Shown here: positions 17,601 through 25,821 of the stretch, piece by piece
Layout of the letters: each line of letters begins with the position of its first letter
Numbering within the stretch: position 1 is the stretch's first letter
Origin: a virus
DNA length: 44,307 bases
Strand: one strand, 5' to 3'
IMG/VR virus record: IMGVR_UViG_3300030060_003087
Span: 1 to 44,307 of that record
The notes under the pieces: generated by a model
Seen by the model: the letters and a program-made list of their open reading frames with translations, nothing else
Databases searched by the model: none
Told to the model about the DNA's origin: nothing
Position numbers and translations under genes: made by a program

Positions 17601-20600
17601 TAAATGACGACTACATTTACTACTATTTAGAATACATGGACGAACAAACAAACAATCTTCCTGAGTTTGATGGTAGGTTTTTTGTTAAAATTCAAAAAGA
17701 TCAAGCACTAAGAGATAGAGTTTTAAATGAAGGTCCATTAGATTACATTGTGACAGATAGTTTTGATATAGCTTACATATCAAATTCAAATACAAATCCA
17801 GCGGTAAGCGGTCCTCAAAAAGATTTTACATGGCCAACAGATAATCCCGGATTTTCTGGAAGTGCTGTTGAGGCTGTGGTGTCACATGAAACTCTACCAG
17901 GAGAAGTATCAACAGATCACAGTAATCACTGTGCCGCTGACTATAACAATTCTCAACTTACAACATCGCCTTATTCAACAAATCTTGAAATAGACGCATC
18001 AGAACAAGGCAGTATACCAGCTTTTGGACCTGGTAACTTCTTTGCTACTAGACAATTTTGGACAGATTGGAATCAAAACAAATCAACTAATATATTTTTA
18101 GATAATGCTCCAGCAGCTACTGGGCACGAAGATATGGTTTCTACTTTTAGTTTATATTTACCTAACAATTCAACGGTTCTTGACAATAACAGCTCAGCTG
18201 AACCTTATGCATCGGGTTATTACAATGGCAACTTAATGCCATCATATGGTGGGGGTACAACCCCAATAAGTTACACGTGGAAAAGCCAGATATGGGGACC
18301 AAATGATTATATGGAGCTTAATTCTCAATTTTACGCTACGAATGGTGGCAGTGGCTATAGTGGTACGCATATCAATCCAAACTACCAACCAGCTGGATTA
18401 TCTCAAGGTACTGCACAAGATGGACTTTTTGGTCAAATGACGTTTTCGGCTGTAAGTGATCAAGAGGTAAATAATCTTAGTGAAGGCGATAATACTAATA
18501 TTGTAACTAATCAATTTTCACCTGGATCTGATATTGTGTTTAAAGCTAAAATACAGCAACCAGGAACTTTATTTAGATTTGCAGCAGACCCAGATCAAAT
18601 TGTTTATAGAGTTATTGAAAATTCTCAAATAATAACAGCTTACTACACTAGTTTAGGCGCTCAAGCTTTCGATCAACCAGATCTTATTTCCAGCAATACT
18701 ATTGATGATATTTTTGAACAAAGAGGTCCAATAAATATAGGTACATCAAGTAATGGTACAAATGGACAAATGCTTCAATATAACTACTATAGATCTAGCC
18801 CGAACTTTAATTCACCAGCTCAAAGCAATACGTCAGGTGCAGACAACAACCATACCCCTGTTGAACCAGCTCAACTCAGGACTAGTATAATCGTTAGGTT
18901 TGAAAGAGTAGGTACTGCTGGAGAAAGTATACCAAACTCAGGGGTAGATGTTGAAAGATTCGATCCTAGAGGTGAGGTAACACATGATGGTCTTGGTTCT
19001 TTTCAAATTCAAATACTACAAAGATCATCAGAAGGTGAATTAAGTACAGATGATGTTGTAACAGAATCTTCATGTTGGGAAACAGAGCCAAAAGAAAGTG
19101 CAGATTTAGATATATACTATGAAGCCAGTTCTGCTATACCTATGAAACTAAATATGTTAAATATAATGGAGTTTGTAGGTTCTAATGCAAACCGTAATTT
19201 TGCAAGCTTAGTTTATGTAAAAACTAGAATGTTTAATCAAGTTGTGCAGAATGTTAATCTTGATGGAGATGCCTATGCTTTTAGAACAATTGGAGATGAT
19301 GGTGTTGTTGTTCATAGTAACTTTTCTATTAATCAAAATAATAATAGTATAAGTTCTAGTGCTATATCACCTAGTATAGATAATAATTTAAATTTAATTT
19401 CAGTTGACGATACTATATGTTTTAGAAGATCAAATGGTTTTGAAACTAAAAGTAAAGTACTAGATCATTATAAAATAGTGTATGATTTTGATTCAGAAAA
19501 TGGAGAATCTTTACAACTATCAGATAGATATGGTCCTGTTAGTTTACCTTCAAATAATGCAGATTTAACCTTAGACGATCCTCCTATATTTCCTGATACT
19601 CCACAAATTGTTGGTGGAGGTGCGGTCCTAACATATAATGCTAGCTCAAATATAAATTCTGACATATACATGCCTACTATAAATGGTGTTACCGCAACCG
19701 TACCTTTTACTGGCCCAGGAGGAGCAGGAACTGATACAGGTTATGCCATAAAAGTCGGCATGAATGTTATTCCTGCTCCAGGCTTTGAAGACATGATTAT
19801 ACCTGGAACATTTGTTGAGCAAATAAGTTTTAGTTTCTCAGGAAACACAAATGCAGCAAACTCGGTATTAATAATCGTGCAACTTAACAACCCTATTGTT
19901 GGTAGCTTTAATAACGATACTGTTTTAGAAATAACATACGCTGATGTTACTGGTGTATTTAAAATAGATGATGATGTTTGGCAATATCCGGTTAAGTTGC
20001 CTTGGTTTAATTGTTATTCATTTGGTAACGGTGTTGAATCAGATAGAATACGAGATGATTTTAATGCTCCACAAATAGATAATGGATGTAGAGTATCTTC
20101 TACGTTTTTAGAGTATGGTGAAGAAAGAATAGGTAGTGGTATAATACACTCTGGTCTTTATAATTCAACATCTAGTGTTAATGACTTAAATGAATTTAAC
20201 ATGGCTGAAAAAATTACTAAAAATTTAAATCCAGCCTACGGTTCTATACAAGCCATGAAAACTAGAGAGAACAATATAGTAACATTTACAGAAGATAAAA
20301 TATTAAAAGTTCTAGCCAATAAAGATGCCGTATTTAACGCAGATGGTAATCCGCAACTTGTTGCAACAAATAGAGTTTTAGGAGATGCAACGCCCTTTGC
20401 TGGTGACTACGGTATATCTAAAAACCCAGAGTCATTAGCTAGTGATCAATATAGAATGTATTTTACTGACATGCAAAGAGGTGCTGTTCTAAGATTATCA
20501 ATGGACGGACTAACACCTATATCAAACGTAGGTATGAAAACGTATTTTAGAAATAACTTAAAAACGTGTGATAGTTTAATAGGTACTTTTGATACCGTTA

Positions 20601-21289
20601 ACGGTGAGTATAACTTATCGTTATTAAGAAAACCAGCTAATGCTAGTGCTGATAGTCCTTATGTTACTGTTTCATTTAACGAAGGTAGTAAAGGTTGGGT
20701 TAGTTTTAAAAGCTTTGTTCCGTCAACAGGTGTTTCTATTAGTGGTAAATATTTAACTGCACCATCAGGTTACAGGTGGTCAGAATCCTCTGGTTCTTCT
20801 AATCAGCAAGTTTCTAGTATTACACATAGTGTTTACGAGCATTATACTAATAATCAATATAATAGGTTTTATGATGTTAGCTCAGCGTACGCTCCTTCAA
20901 AAGTAAAAATTTTATTTAATGATTTACCAAGTGTTATCAAATCTTTTAAAGCAATTAATTACGAAGGATCTAAAGGAAATGTAACACAAAATACTGACGA
21001 CACATCAGAATACTATAATATATCTGCCACGAGTGGATGGAGGGTTAGTACTTTTAAAACTGATATTGAGTTTGGTAAAGTTAATGAGTTTATTAAAAAA
21101 GAAGGCAAGTGGTTTAATTATATTAAAAGTTATGCTGAATTTCCTAATTTATTCACAACAACTGCAACAGAAGACTCCGGTGACTTAGGTAAGTTTGCTG
21201 TACAAGGATTAGGTAAACCCTTGGCTAATACTAATGATACTCAAAATCAAGTAGATATAACTATAAATACAGAAGATACAGATGGCTAA
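14633..21289 (+). CDS. Very large tail hub / stabilisation protein
   Basis: A 2218-residue protein. The N-terminus (HNFTAGKMNKDLDERLVRNGEYRDALNIQV) is a hallmark of tail hub proteins in marine and Bacteroidota podoviruses, related in role to T7 gp12 and P22 gp10 (about 800 and 470 residues). The same protein ends with NIVTFTEDKILKVLANKDAVFN and MYFTDMQRGAVLRLSMDGL, which look like propeller blades. The large middle is Asp/Asn/Ser/Thr-rich with many short strands (residues about 600-1500) and looks like inserted surface domains. It would build the tail nozzle that opens for DNA exit. The start lies 2 bases after the preceding stop. The size is exceptional and the middle may carry receptor-binding modules (inference). 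Confidence 0.65.
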   Translation: MPEIKHNFTAGKMNKDLDERLVRNGEYRDALNIQVRTTEGDSDGVGDAGSVQNIKGNTKIAEAYRTVGYNNNETKIIASVADEKNDCAYFFAAAPLPQQQAGAKKGALESIEPSTIADLTGVPSNSDVRWVDSIIQVNADGTDAEVVFVDYYARTGQIINYITQENFNALNGSTTPFNSITFNAPIARIGMRLFIQRTPSGGGLTTNYLFDSNGADGVEIININGNQVLLEFGQSIDFSTSDFNETETQNIVVKLIHKERVLEFDHDSLISSSVNVIDDLLFYTDNKSEPKKINITRSKLGSIQDNYLTDPKHTKLFVKNAQGELVNVTEVENYNDTSLSASVDAHGDVEKEHVTVIRKKPTSPPTLEMSPSDREGPIEFDIQYPETITNNDGEDYLLGGFINLTENYVDFNESGGESSSEMEIFQLQAGDGVASVGSERVVKFPSQVDVRLSDILIFESVQYGFSNPVIVQATVEETDIANAVSGQFKWHRIRCTVIDPMLEQLNPDQWTVTIQQPAALFETKFGRFAYRYKYEDNEYSAFSPWSELAFLPDSFSYTPSTGHNEGMGNSVRRLKVRDFIPNNSYRPDDVRSIDILWKTTDDQNVYVVKTITRELDDEWEDFVDNNSIESTGSLSITSEMINRTLPANQLLRTWDNVPRFALAQEVTASRIVYANYVQGYDIDTVVGLKQTIISDPVDFPNPQRSVKSMRSYKWGMVFGDEYGRETPVLASSYKTSSGETITGTASVAKQLSAFSNKFELQQNWNSQPLPWMNYVKYYVKETSSEYYNLILDRWYDAGDGNIWLAFPSVDRNKVDEETYLILKNEHGSQAAVLDKARYKILAIENEAPDFIKTERRKFNRIEINRDNIYTASIASEITGVPDKLINNSTLLTTNQDINTIHRSDFKGRKKVRIVGVYTPDGTDDPIEVFSPYKSVTQIKNQDDGGCVISEKFTNEEANMFLKISSALASAGLEAEINVTNVDDNDGSGTINDDYIYYYLEYMDEQTNNLPEFDGRFFVKIQKDQALRDRVLNEGPLDYIVTDSFDIAYISNSNTNPAVSGPQKDFTWPTDNPGFSGSAVEAVVSHETLPGEVSTDHSNHCAADYNNSQLTTSPYSTNLEIDASEQGSIPAFGPGNFFATRQFWTDWNQNKSTNIFLDNAPAATGHEDMVSTFSLYLPNNSTVLDNNSSAEPYASGYYNGNLMPSYGGGTTPISYTWKSQIWGPNDYMELNSQFYATNGGSGYSGTHINPNYQPAGLSQGTAQDGLFGQMTFSAVSDQEVNNLSEGDNTNIVTNQFSPGSDIVFKAKIQQPGTLFRFAADPDQIVYRVIENSQIITAYYTSLGAQAFDQPDLISSNTIDDIFEQRGPINIGTSSNGTNGQMLQYNYYRSSPNFNSPAQSNTSGADNNHTPVEPAQLRTSIIVRFERVGTAGESIPNSGVDVERFDPRGEVTHDGLGSFQIQILQRSSEGELSTDDVVTESSCWETEPKESADLDIYYEASSAIPMKLNMLNIMEFVGSNANRNFASLVYVKTRMFNQVVQNVNLDGDAYAFRTIGDDGVVVHSNFSINQNNNSISSSAISPSIDNNLNLISVDDTICFRRSNGFETKSKVLDHYKIVYDFDSENGESLQLSDRYGPVSLPSNNADLTLDDPPIFPDTPQIVGGGAVLTYNASSNINSDIYMPTINGVTATVPFTGPGGAGTDTGYAIKVGMNVIPAPGFEDMIIPGTFVEQISFSFSGNTNAANSVLIIVQLNNPIVGSFNNDTVLEITYADVTGVFKIDDDVWQYPVKLPWFNCYSFGNGVESDRIRDDFNAPQIDNGCRVSSTFLEYGEERIGSGIIHSGLYNSTSSVNDLNEFNMAEKITKNLNPAYGSIQAMKTRENNIVTFTEDKILKVLANKDAVFNADGNPQLVATNRVLGDATPFAGDYGISKNPESLASDQYRMYFTDMQRGAVLRLSMDGLTPISNVGMKTYFRNNLKTCDSLIGTFDTVNGEYNLSLLRKPANASADSPYVTVSFNEGSKGWVSFKSFVPSTGVSISGKYLTAPSGYRWSESSGSSNQQVSSITHSVYEHYTNNQYNRFYDVSSAYAPSKVKILFNDLPSVIKSFKAINYEGSKGNVTQNTDDTSEYYNISATSGWRVSTFKTDIEFGKVNEFIKKEGKWFNYIKSYAEFPNLFTTTATEDSGDLGKFAVQGLGKPLANTNDTQNQVDITINTEDTDG

Positions 21290-22769
21290 TTATACATTAA
21301 CAGGTTTTAGTGCAACAGAAAATAAAAATGACTCTATATTTTTTAATAATATGGTTACGTCTGGAAGTGTTACTATAACTCCAAACGATGGTTATGTTGT
21401 GTCTGCGTCTGATTTTTCTGTTTCAAGTTTACCAAGTAGTGTTGCTTCTGTTGTTTTCACAGATACAACTACAGCTGGCGCGGTTGGTAACACTGTTACT
21501 GGATTAGCTACTTTTGCCTCTAGTTTTGTTGCTAGCGAAAATACTGATATAACTCTTGATATAGTTGGTGACGCAAAAGTATTTACAGAAAAAACTAAAA
21601 CATTTTCATTTAAATCTAGTATAAAAAACGATACAAATAAAAATACCTTTGGCTCGATTATTTTTACAGCAAACAGTGGTTACACTTTCACAACTTCTTC
21701 ACCTGTTAATAATATAACAACAACTTCTATTTCTGCTACATTAACTAATAATATATTAACAAAAATAGGGACGTTAACCATTACAGCTAGTACTAATTAT
21801 CACTTTAGATCTAAACCATATTTATTTTATGATGATAATAATGATTATAAAAATATAGTAATAAAAACTACTGGCACAACAGTAAATTCAAATGGAGAAA
21901 AAACAGCATACAACTTTGATGTATTAGCTAAAGCAAACGTAGATATTAACACTTCTGATATAGACTTAAAATACACTGCTACACCTATTAGTTCAACAAG
22001 TAAATTAATAACAAGTGTTAGAATAAATTCAACTCAATTGTCTAGTTTAGGTGGTGATAAAACAATAAAGGTGCAGGGTACAAACGATGCTGAGTTTAGT
22101 ATTATTGCTACAAAAGATAGTGACAATTCTTCTATATTAAGTAGAAAAAATGATAGTATATTAACTTCATCATTTGGTACTGTAGATGCTTATACTAAGA
22201 AAATAATTAGCGCAGGAAATTTTGGCTTAGGATATTGTTATTACAATCAAACGTTTCCATCTGGAACAGGTACTTATAGTGTTTCTATAATTCCTAAAGA
22301 TGGAACGTCTATCTCATCTGGTGTGACTACAGAATATACTATAACTCAATTAGCTAATCCAACAATAACGCTTACTGTTTCTACTGGTAACGCTAGAATA
22401 ACTACAACGGCTGTTCCTACAATGCAGTTCACTGGAAGGCCCAACACTAGAGCAGCAGAGTTAAAACATAATAACAGTGTGTTAAGTTACAACTCTATAG
22501 ATATACCTTTAACAACTAATGGTGGTCACACGTTTAATGCTCCATCTACAATAAATTGGTCAAATACAGATAATTCAGCGTCTTCGTGGACAAACTCCGC
22601 GTTTGGCCCTTCTAATGGAAATAATAATGTAGATATGACTAGAATAGCAGCAACAAGAAGTAATGGAAATAACAATTTAAATATAACTTTTAAATTTATA
22701 ATAATTAGCTTTGGAAACGCTAGTGTAACAATGAATTTAAACTTAGACGACCACGTAACAACATCTTAA
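21282..22769 (+). CDS. Tail fibre-like protein
   Basis: A 495-residue, almost wholly beta protein rich in Thr, Ser, Asn and Gly with hardly any helix. Repeated short strands such as SGSVTITPNDGYVVSASDFSV, KNTFGSIIFTANSGYTFTTSS and IGTLTITASTNYHFRSKP have the same outline (a strand ending in Y before an aromatic-acidic or serine turn), so the protein may consist of tandem beta-sandwich domains. This type is common in fibres and adhesins. It overlaps the end of the tail-hub gene by 8 bases, which agrees with a fibre joined to the hub. The ligand is unknown. There is no signal peptide, so cytoplasmic assembly into the particle is likely. Confidence 0.5.
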   Translation: MANYTLTGFSATENKNDSIFFNNMVTSGSVTITPNDGYVVSASDFSVSSLPSSVASVVFTDTTTAGAVGNTVTGLATFASSFVASENTDITLDIVGDAKVFTEKTKTFSFKSSIKNDTNKNTFGSIIFTANSGYTFTTSSPVNNITTTSISATLTNNILTKIGTLTITASTNYHFRSKPYLFYDDNNDYKNIVIKTTGTTVNSNGEKTAYNFDVLAKANVDINTSDIDLKYTATPISSTSKLITSVRINSTQLSSLGGDKTIKVQGTNDAEFSIIATKDSDNSSILSRKNDSILTSSFGTVDAYTKKIISAGNFGLGYCYYNQTFPSGTGTYSVSIIPKDGTSISSGVTTEYTITQLANPTITLTVSTGNARITTTAVPTMQFTGRPNTRAAELKHNNSVLSYNSIDIPLTTNGGHTFNAPSTINWSNTDNSASSWTNSAFGPSNGNNNVDMTRIAATRSNGNNNLNITFKFIIISFGNASVTMNLNLDDHVTTS

Positions 22770-22770
22770 T

Positions 22771-23160
22771 ATGGCAACACAAACAGTACATTTACCTAGA
22801 CAAGATTATTCTTCTTTACAAATTGGAGACAGAGTTTATAGAACCAGCACACAACAAGTAGGCGGTTTCAATACGAACTTAGGTTCTTTATTAACGGTAG
22901 GTGAAATAACAAATATACAAGACGGAACAATAGCTGCAGATGGGGTTATTACTAATACAACTGTTTTAACCATTGACGTTTCTGATACTTTAGAACAAAC
23001 AACTACTGATCATTATTTACTTTTTCAAAAATCTAATATAGCTAATAAATCATCTATATTGGGTTACTATGGAGAAGCAGAATTTGAGAATGCAGCAGTT
23101 CCTTTTGGGAAAATTGAATTATTTTCTGTAGCCTGTGAATACAGTGAAAGTAGTAAATAA
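22771..23160 (+). CDS. Small tail or virion protein
   Basis: A 129-residue beta-rich protein. It starts MATQTVHLPRQDYSSLQIGDRVYR and ends with LGYYGEAEFENAAVPFGKIELFSVACEYSESSK. Proteins with a similar end are found in marine phages near ejection genes as I recall, but the function is unknown. Start and previous stop are separated by 1 base, so it belongs to the transcript of the tail-hub and fibre genes. The candidate promoter repeat follows directly after its stop. Confidence 0.5.
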   Translation: MATQTVHLPRQDYSSLQIGDRVYRTSTQQVGGFNTNLGSLLTVGEITNIQDGTIAADGVITNTTVLTIDVSDTLEQTTTDHYLLFQKSNIANKSSILGYYGEAEFENAAVPFGKIELFSVACEYSESSK

Positions 23161-23170
23161 ATAGCAATAA

Positions 23171-23190
23171 ATGTAACTATAATATAGTAA
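23171..23190 (+). promoter_or_regulatory. Candidate phage promoter/operator, copy 2
   Basis: Exact second copy of the 20-mer found at 12906-12925, with the same ACTATA-A-TATAGT inverted repeat, 15 bases before the ATG of the first ejection-type gene. No terminator lies between it and the previous gene. Confidence 0.6.
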
Positions 23191-23205
23191 TAAATAGAAA
23201 ATAAT

Positions 23206-23937
23206 ATGGATCCATTTACAATAATAGGTATAGGTATGCAGGTTGGCTCGAGTATATTCGGGGCGGTTCAAGCTAAAAAAGAAGAAGAAGCTGCTAAAAA
23301 GAAAGCAGATGAAGCTAGAGAAAAAATGAACTCATTAAGAGCTCAATACGAAAGTCTTGATACTAGTAATCCATATCTAAACATGGAGAATACAATGGAA
23401 GATTTAACAATCAACCAAAAACAAGCTGATTTTCAACGACAATCATTTCAACAAAGTCAAGCTAATATAATGCAGGGACTTAGAGGTGCAGCTGGTGGTA
23501 GTGGTATAGCAGCTTTAGCTCAATCGCTAGCTCAACAAGGTCAGATAGCAGCTCAACAATCTGCGGCTAGTATAGGTCAACAAGAAGCAGCTAATCAAAG
23601 AGCAGCAGCTCAACAAGCTGCAGCAATACAAGCAAGAGAACGAGAGGGTGAAGTATATTCAAGAGATTTAGAAAGAGAAAAAACATCTACACTATTAGGC
23701 ATGGCTCAGCAAGAAACTGCAGCTTATCAAGCTCAAGAAGGAGCAGCTAGACAAGCAAGAACAGATGCTATAACTGGAGGTATGACTGGCATGGCAGACA
23801 TGTTTGCTGGTTTTGGTGATAGTAGTAGTGCTTTTAATTCTAGTCAGCAAAGCTCTATACCTAGTTGGTTGCAAGATCAATTTGATGAGTACGATGCTAA
23901 TCCAACATCTAATATAAACGCAACAATAATAAACTAA
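23206..23937 (+). CDS. Internal virion / ejection protein (T7 gp14-like role)
   Basis: A 243-residue Ala/Gln-rich protein. A hydrophobic N-terminus (PFTIIGIGMQVGSSIFGAVQA) is followed by a charged helix (KKEEEAAKKKADEAREKMNSLRAQYESLDTS) and a long Gln/Ala coiled-coil region with GLRGAAGGSGIAALAQSLAQQG and SASIGQQEAANQRAA motifs. This composition and the position before two much larger proteins match the smallest podovirus ejection protein, which enters the host membrane first. The C-terminus is Ser/Asn-rich. The promoter-like repeat precedes it. Function is by analogy with T7 gp14 and similar marine phage proteins. Confidence 0.6.
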   Translation: MDPFTIIGIGMQVGSSIFGAVQAKKEEEAAKKKADEAREKMNSLRAQYESLDTSNPYLNMENTMEDLTINQKQADFQRQSFQQSQANIMQGLRGAAGGSGIAALAQSLAQQGQIAAQQSAASIGQQEAANQRAAAQQAAAIQAREREGEVYSRDLEREKTSTLLGMAQQETAAYQAQEGAARQARTDAITGGMTGMADMFAGFGDSSSAFNSSQQSSIPSWLQDQFDEYDANPTSNINATIIN

Positions 23938-23938
23938 T

Positions 23939-25798
23939 ATGGCAGATCAAACATTAGTACAAGGTGCTGGTTTAGTAGCACAAACAGAAGGAGTAGGTAA
24001 ACTAGCTGCAGCTGAAGGCGCAACGAAAGTTGCAGCGCACTTGGCTGAAGGAATAAGTACTGTTGTACAAAAAAGAAACAGAGAGTTTAATGCGATTGTT
24101 AAAGCTACTTTAGCTAAAACAGAAGGCATGGACGACGAGACATACAAGAAGTTATCAAAAGCTCTTGAAAGAAAAAGAGGCGGCTATGTTTATTTGAATA
24201 AAAAAGAAAGATTATTATCTGAAAGAGATTTACTTAAATTTGCTGATAATATTAAAAAAGAAAAAATAGCTAAAAATACAATAGCCAGTGATCTTGAAAA
24301 CGAAGGAGCTATAGTTGAAAAGTTGGGAGATGATGTTGATGATATCAAAGACATACTAGATGGCACAAATCCTCCTATTACAAATGAAAATGGAGACGTT
24401 GGTTATATTATGAGACCTCAATTTGCAGATAAAAGACCATCTTTAAAAGAGTTTGTTGTCGAAGATGAAAATGGTAAGCAAACTTTATTAAGTTACAGAA
24501 AAGCTTGGGATGATGATAGATTTAAAGTTTCATCAGATGGTAAATTTAAAACTGATAAATTTGGTAATAAGTATGAAAATACTACAGCTGGGTTTGAAAA
24601 ATTTCAAAGAGAGTCAAAGTTGTATTGGATAAATCAAGCTAAAAAAACTGGTAACAAACTGCTACATTTTAATTCAACAACAGGTAAAAGAGAGTACTTA
24701 ACCCCAGATGAAGCGCAACAGCTACTAGATGATAAGCCTCAATTTGTAAAAATAGAAGATATACAAGAACATATTAAAGGTAACTTAAAAGATAAGGCCA
24801 CGTTTAGTAAGATTGACGGTGCTACTGCTAAGATTATAGAGGATGCTAAAACTGGTAAGGAGTTTAATGCTGATGCCGTTAGAAATGACATGATGAAAAT
24901 GTTAAATGATGAAAATACTAATTTAAAATCTTTAGCGTCAGACAAAAACAATATTACAGGTAGCTCTTTTAAATCAGACTTAACACAAGCTTTACAGACA
25001 GCTAGCTACGAAGATTTAGGTGTTAAAAATGAAAAATTATTAAAATCAAGAATTGAAGATTTAGATCCAAATACAGATGGCGATGACGATAAGATATCTC
25101 AACAAGATGCAGAAACAATAGTTGAATCTTTAATGAGTGACGACTCTACATTGAAATTTTATTTAGAACAATACTTTACTAAAGCAATAAAACAACAGCA
25201 TGATGCTTATACTTCTAATAAAGAAAAGCAAACTAAAGATAACGAAGTAGAGCAGGTTGAGGTAGTAGGTGGTTCAATTGACGAAAATGGAAACTACATA
25301 CCAGATGATGTTGAAGTTAGTAATGTTGGTGATGACAACATTGAAACTGAAGCTAAAGATAAGGAACCACAGGTGTATAAACCATCTTTGAACGATACAC
25401 AAAATCAAGCTTTATCTCCTCTTAGTGTTACAGGTAAAGGAGCTATACTAGAAAATAGTAAAGCTATAACAATGAAAAGTGTTCCCACTGGAAATCCACT
25501 TCTCCCAACAACTGATGTCACAGGTATGAGAGTTGATGGTACTAAAATAATGATTGATACAAGTGCTGGTATAAGTAAATCATTTGGAGAATTTAAAAAA
25601 TCTGGGAATAAATATAAGTGGGCACCAAATCCTGAATTTAAAAAATTATTTAAAGAAAAAGCAACAAAAGAACAACAAGCTTCATTTAATGAATTTATTA
25701 GGCTAGTTGAAAGTGATCCTGAGTACGCGGCAGTTCTAATGGGTCATATACAAAGTGGTAAAGGTACCATGAATGCCGCAACATTAGAAGTAAAATAA
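23939..25798 (+). CDS. Second internal virion / ejection protein
   Basis: A 619-residue mostly helical charged protein. The N-terminus is Ala/Gly-rich (LVQGAGLVAQTEGVGKLAAAEGATKVAAHLAEGISTVVQ), and long Lys/Asp/Glu-rich segments and coiled coils follow. The C-terminal region (FKKLFKEKATKEQQASFNEFIRLVESDPEYAAVLMG) is helical. There is no enzyme motif. Its place between a gp14-like and a giant protein agrees with the middle member of a three-protein ejection set such as T7 gp14-gp15-gp16. The gene starts 1 base after the previous stop. The role is inference from order and composition. Confidence 0.5.
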   Translation: MADQTLVQGAGLVAQTEGVGKLAAAEGATKVAAHLAEGISTVVQKRNREFNAIVKATLAKTEGMDDETYKKLSKALERKRGGYVYLNKKERLLSERDLLKFADNIKKEKIAKNTIASDLENEGAIVEKLGDDVDDIKDILDGTNPPITNENGDVGYIMRPQFADKRPSLKEFVVEDENGKQTLLSYRKAWDDDRFKVSSDGKFKTDKFGNKYENTTAGFEKFQRESKLYWINQAKKTGNKLLHFNSTTGKREYLTPDEAQQLLDDKPQFVKIEDIQEHIKGNLKDKATFSKIDGATAKIIEDAKTGKEFNADAVRNDMMKMLNDENTNLKSLASDKNNITGSSFKSDLTQALQTASYEDLGVKNEKLLKSRIEDLDPNTDGDDDKISQQDAETIVESLMSDDSTLKFYLEQYFTKAIKQQHDAYTSNKEKQTKDNEVEQVEVVGGSIDENGNYIPDDVEVSNVGDDNIETEAKDKEPQVYKPSLNDTQNQALSPLSVTGKGAILENSKAITMKSVPTGNPLLPTTDVTGMRVDGTKIMIDTSAGISKSFGEFKKSGNKYKWAPNPEFKKLFKEKATKEQQASFNEFIRLVESDPEYAAVLMGHIQSGKGTMNAATLEVK

Positions 25799-25821
25799 TA
25801 ACGGGTAACTAACGATACAGT

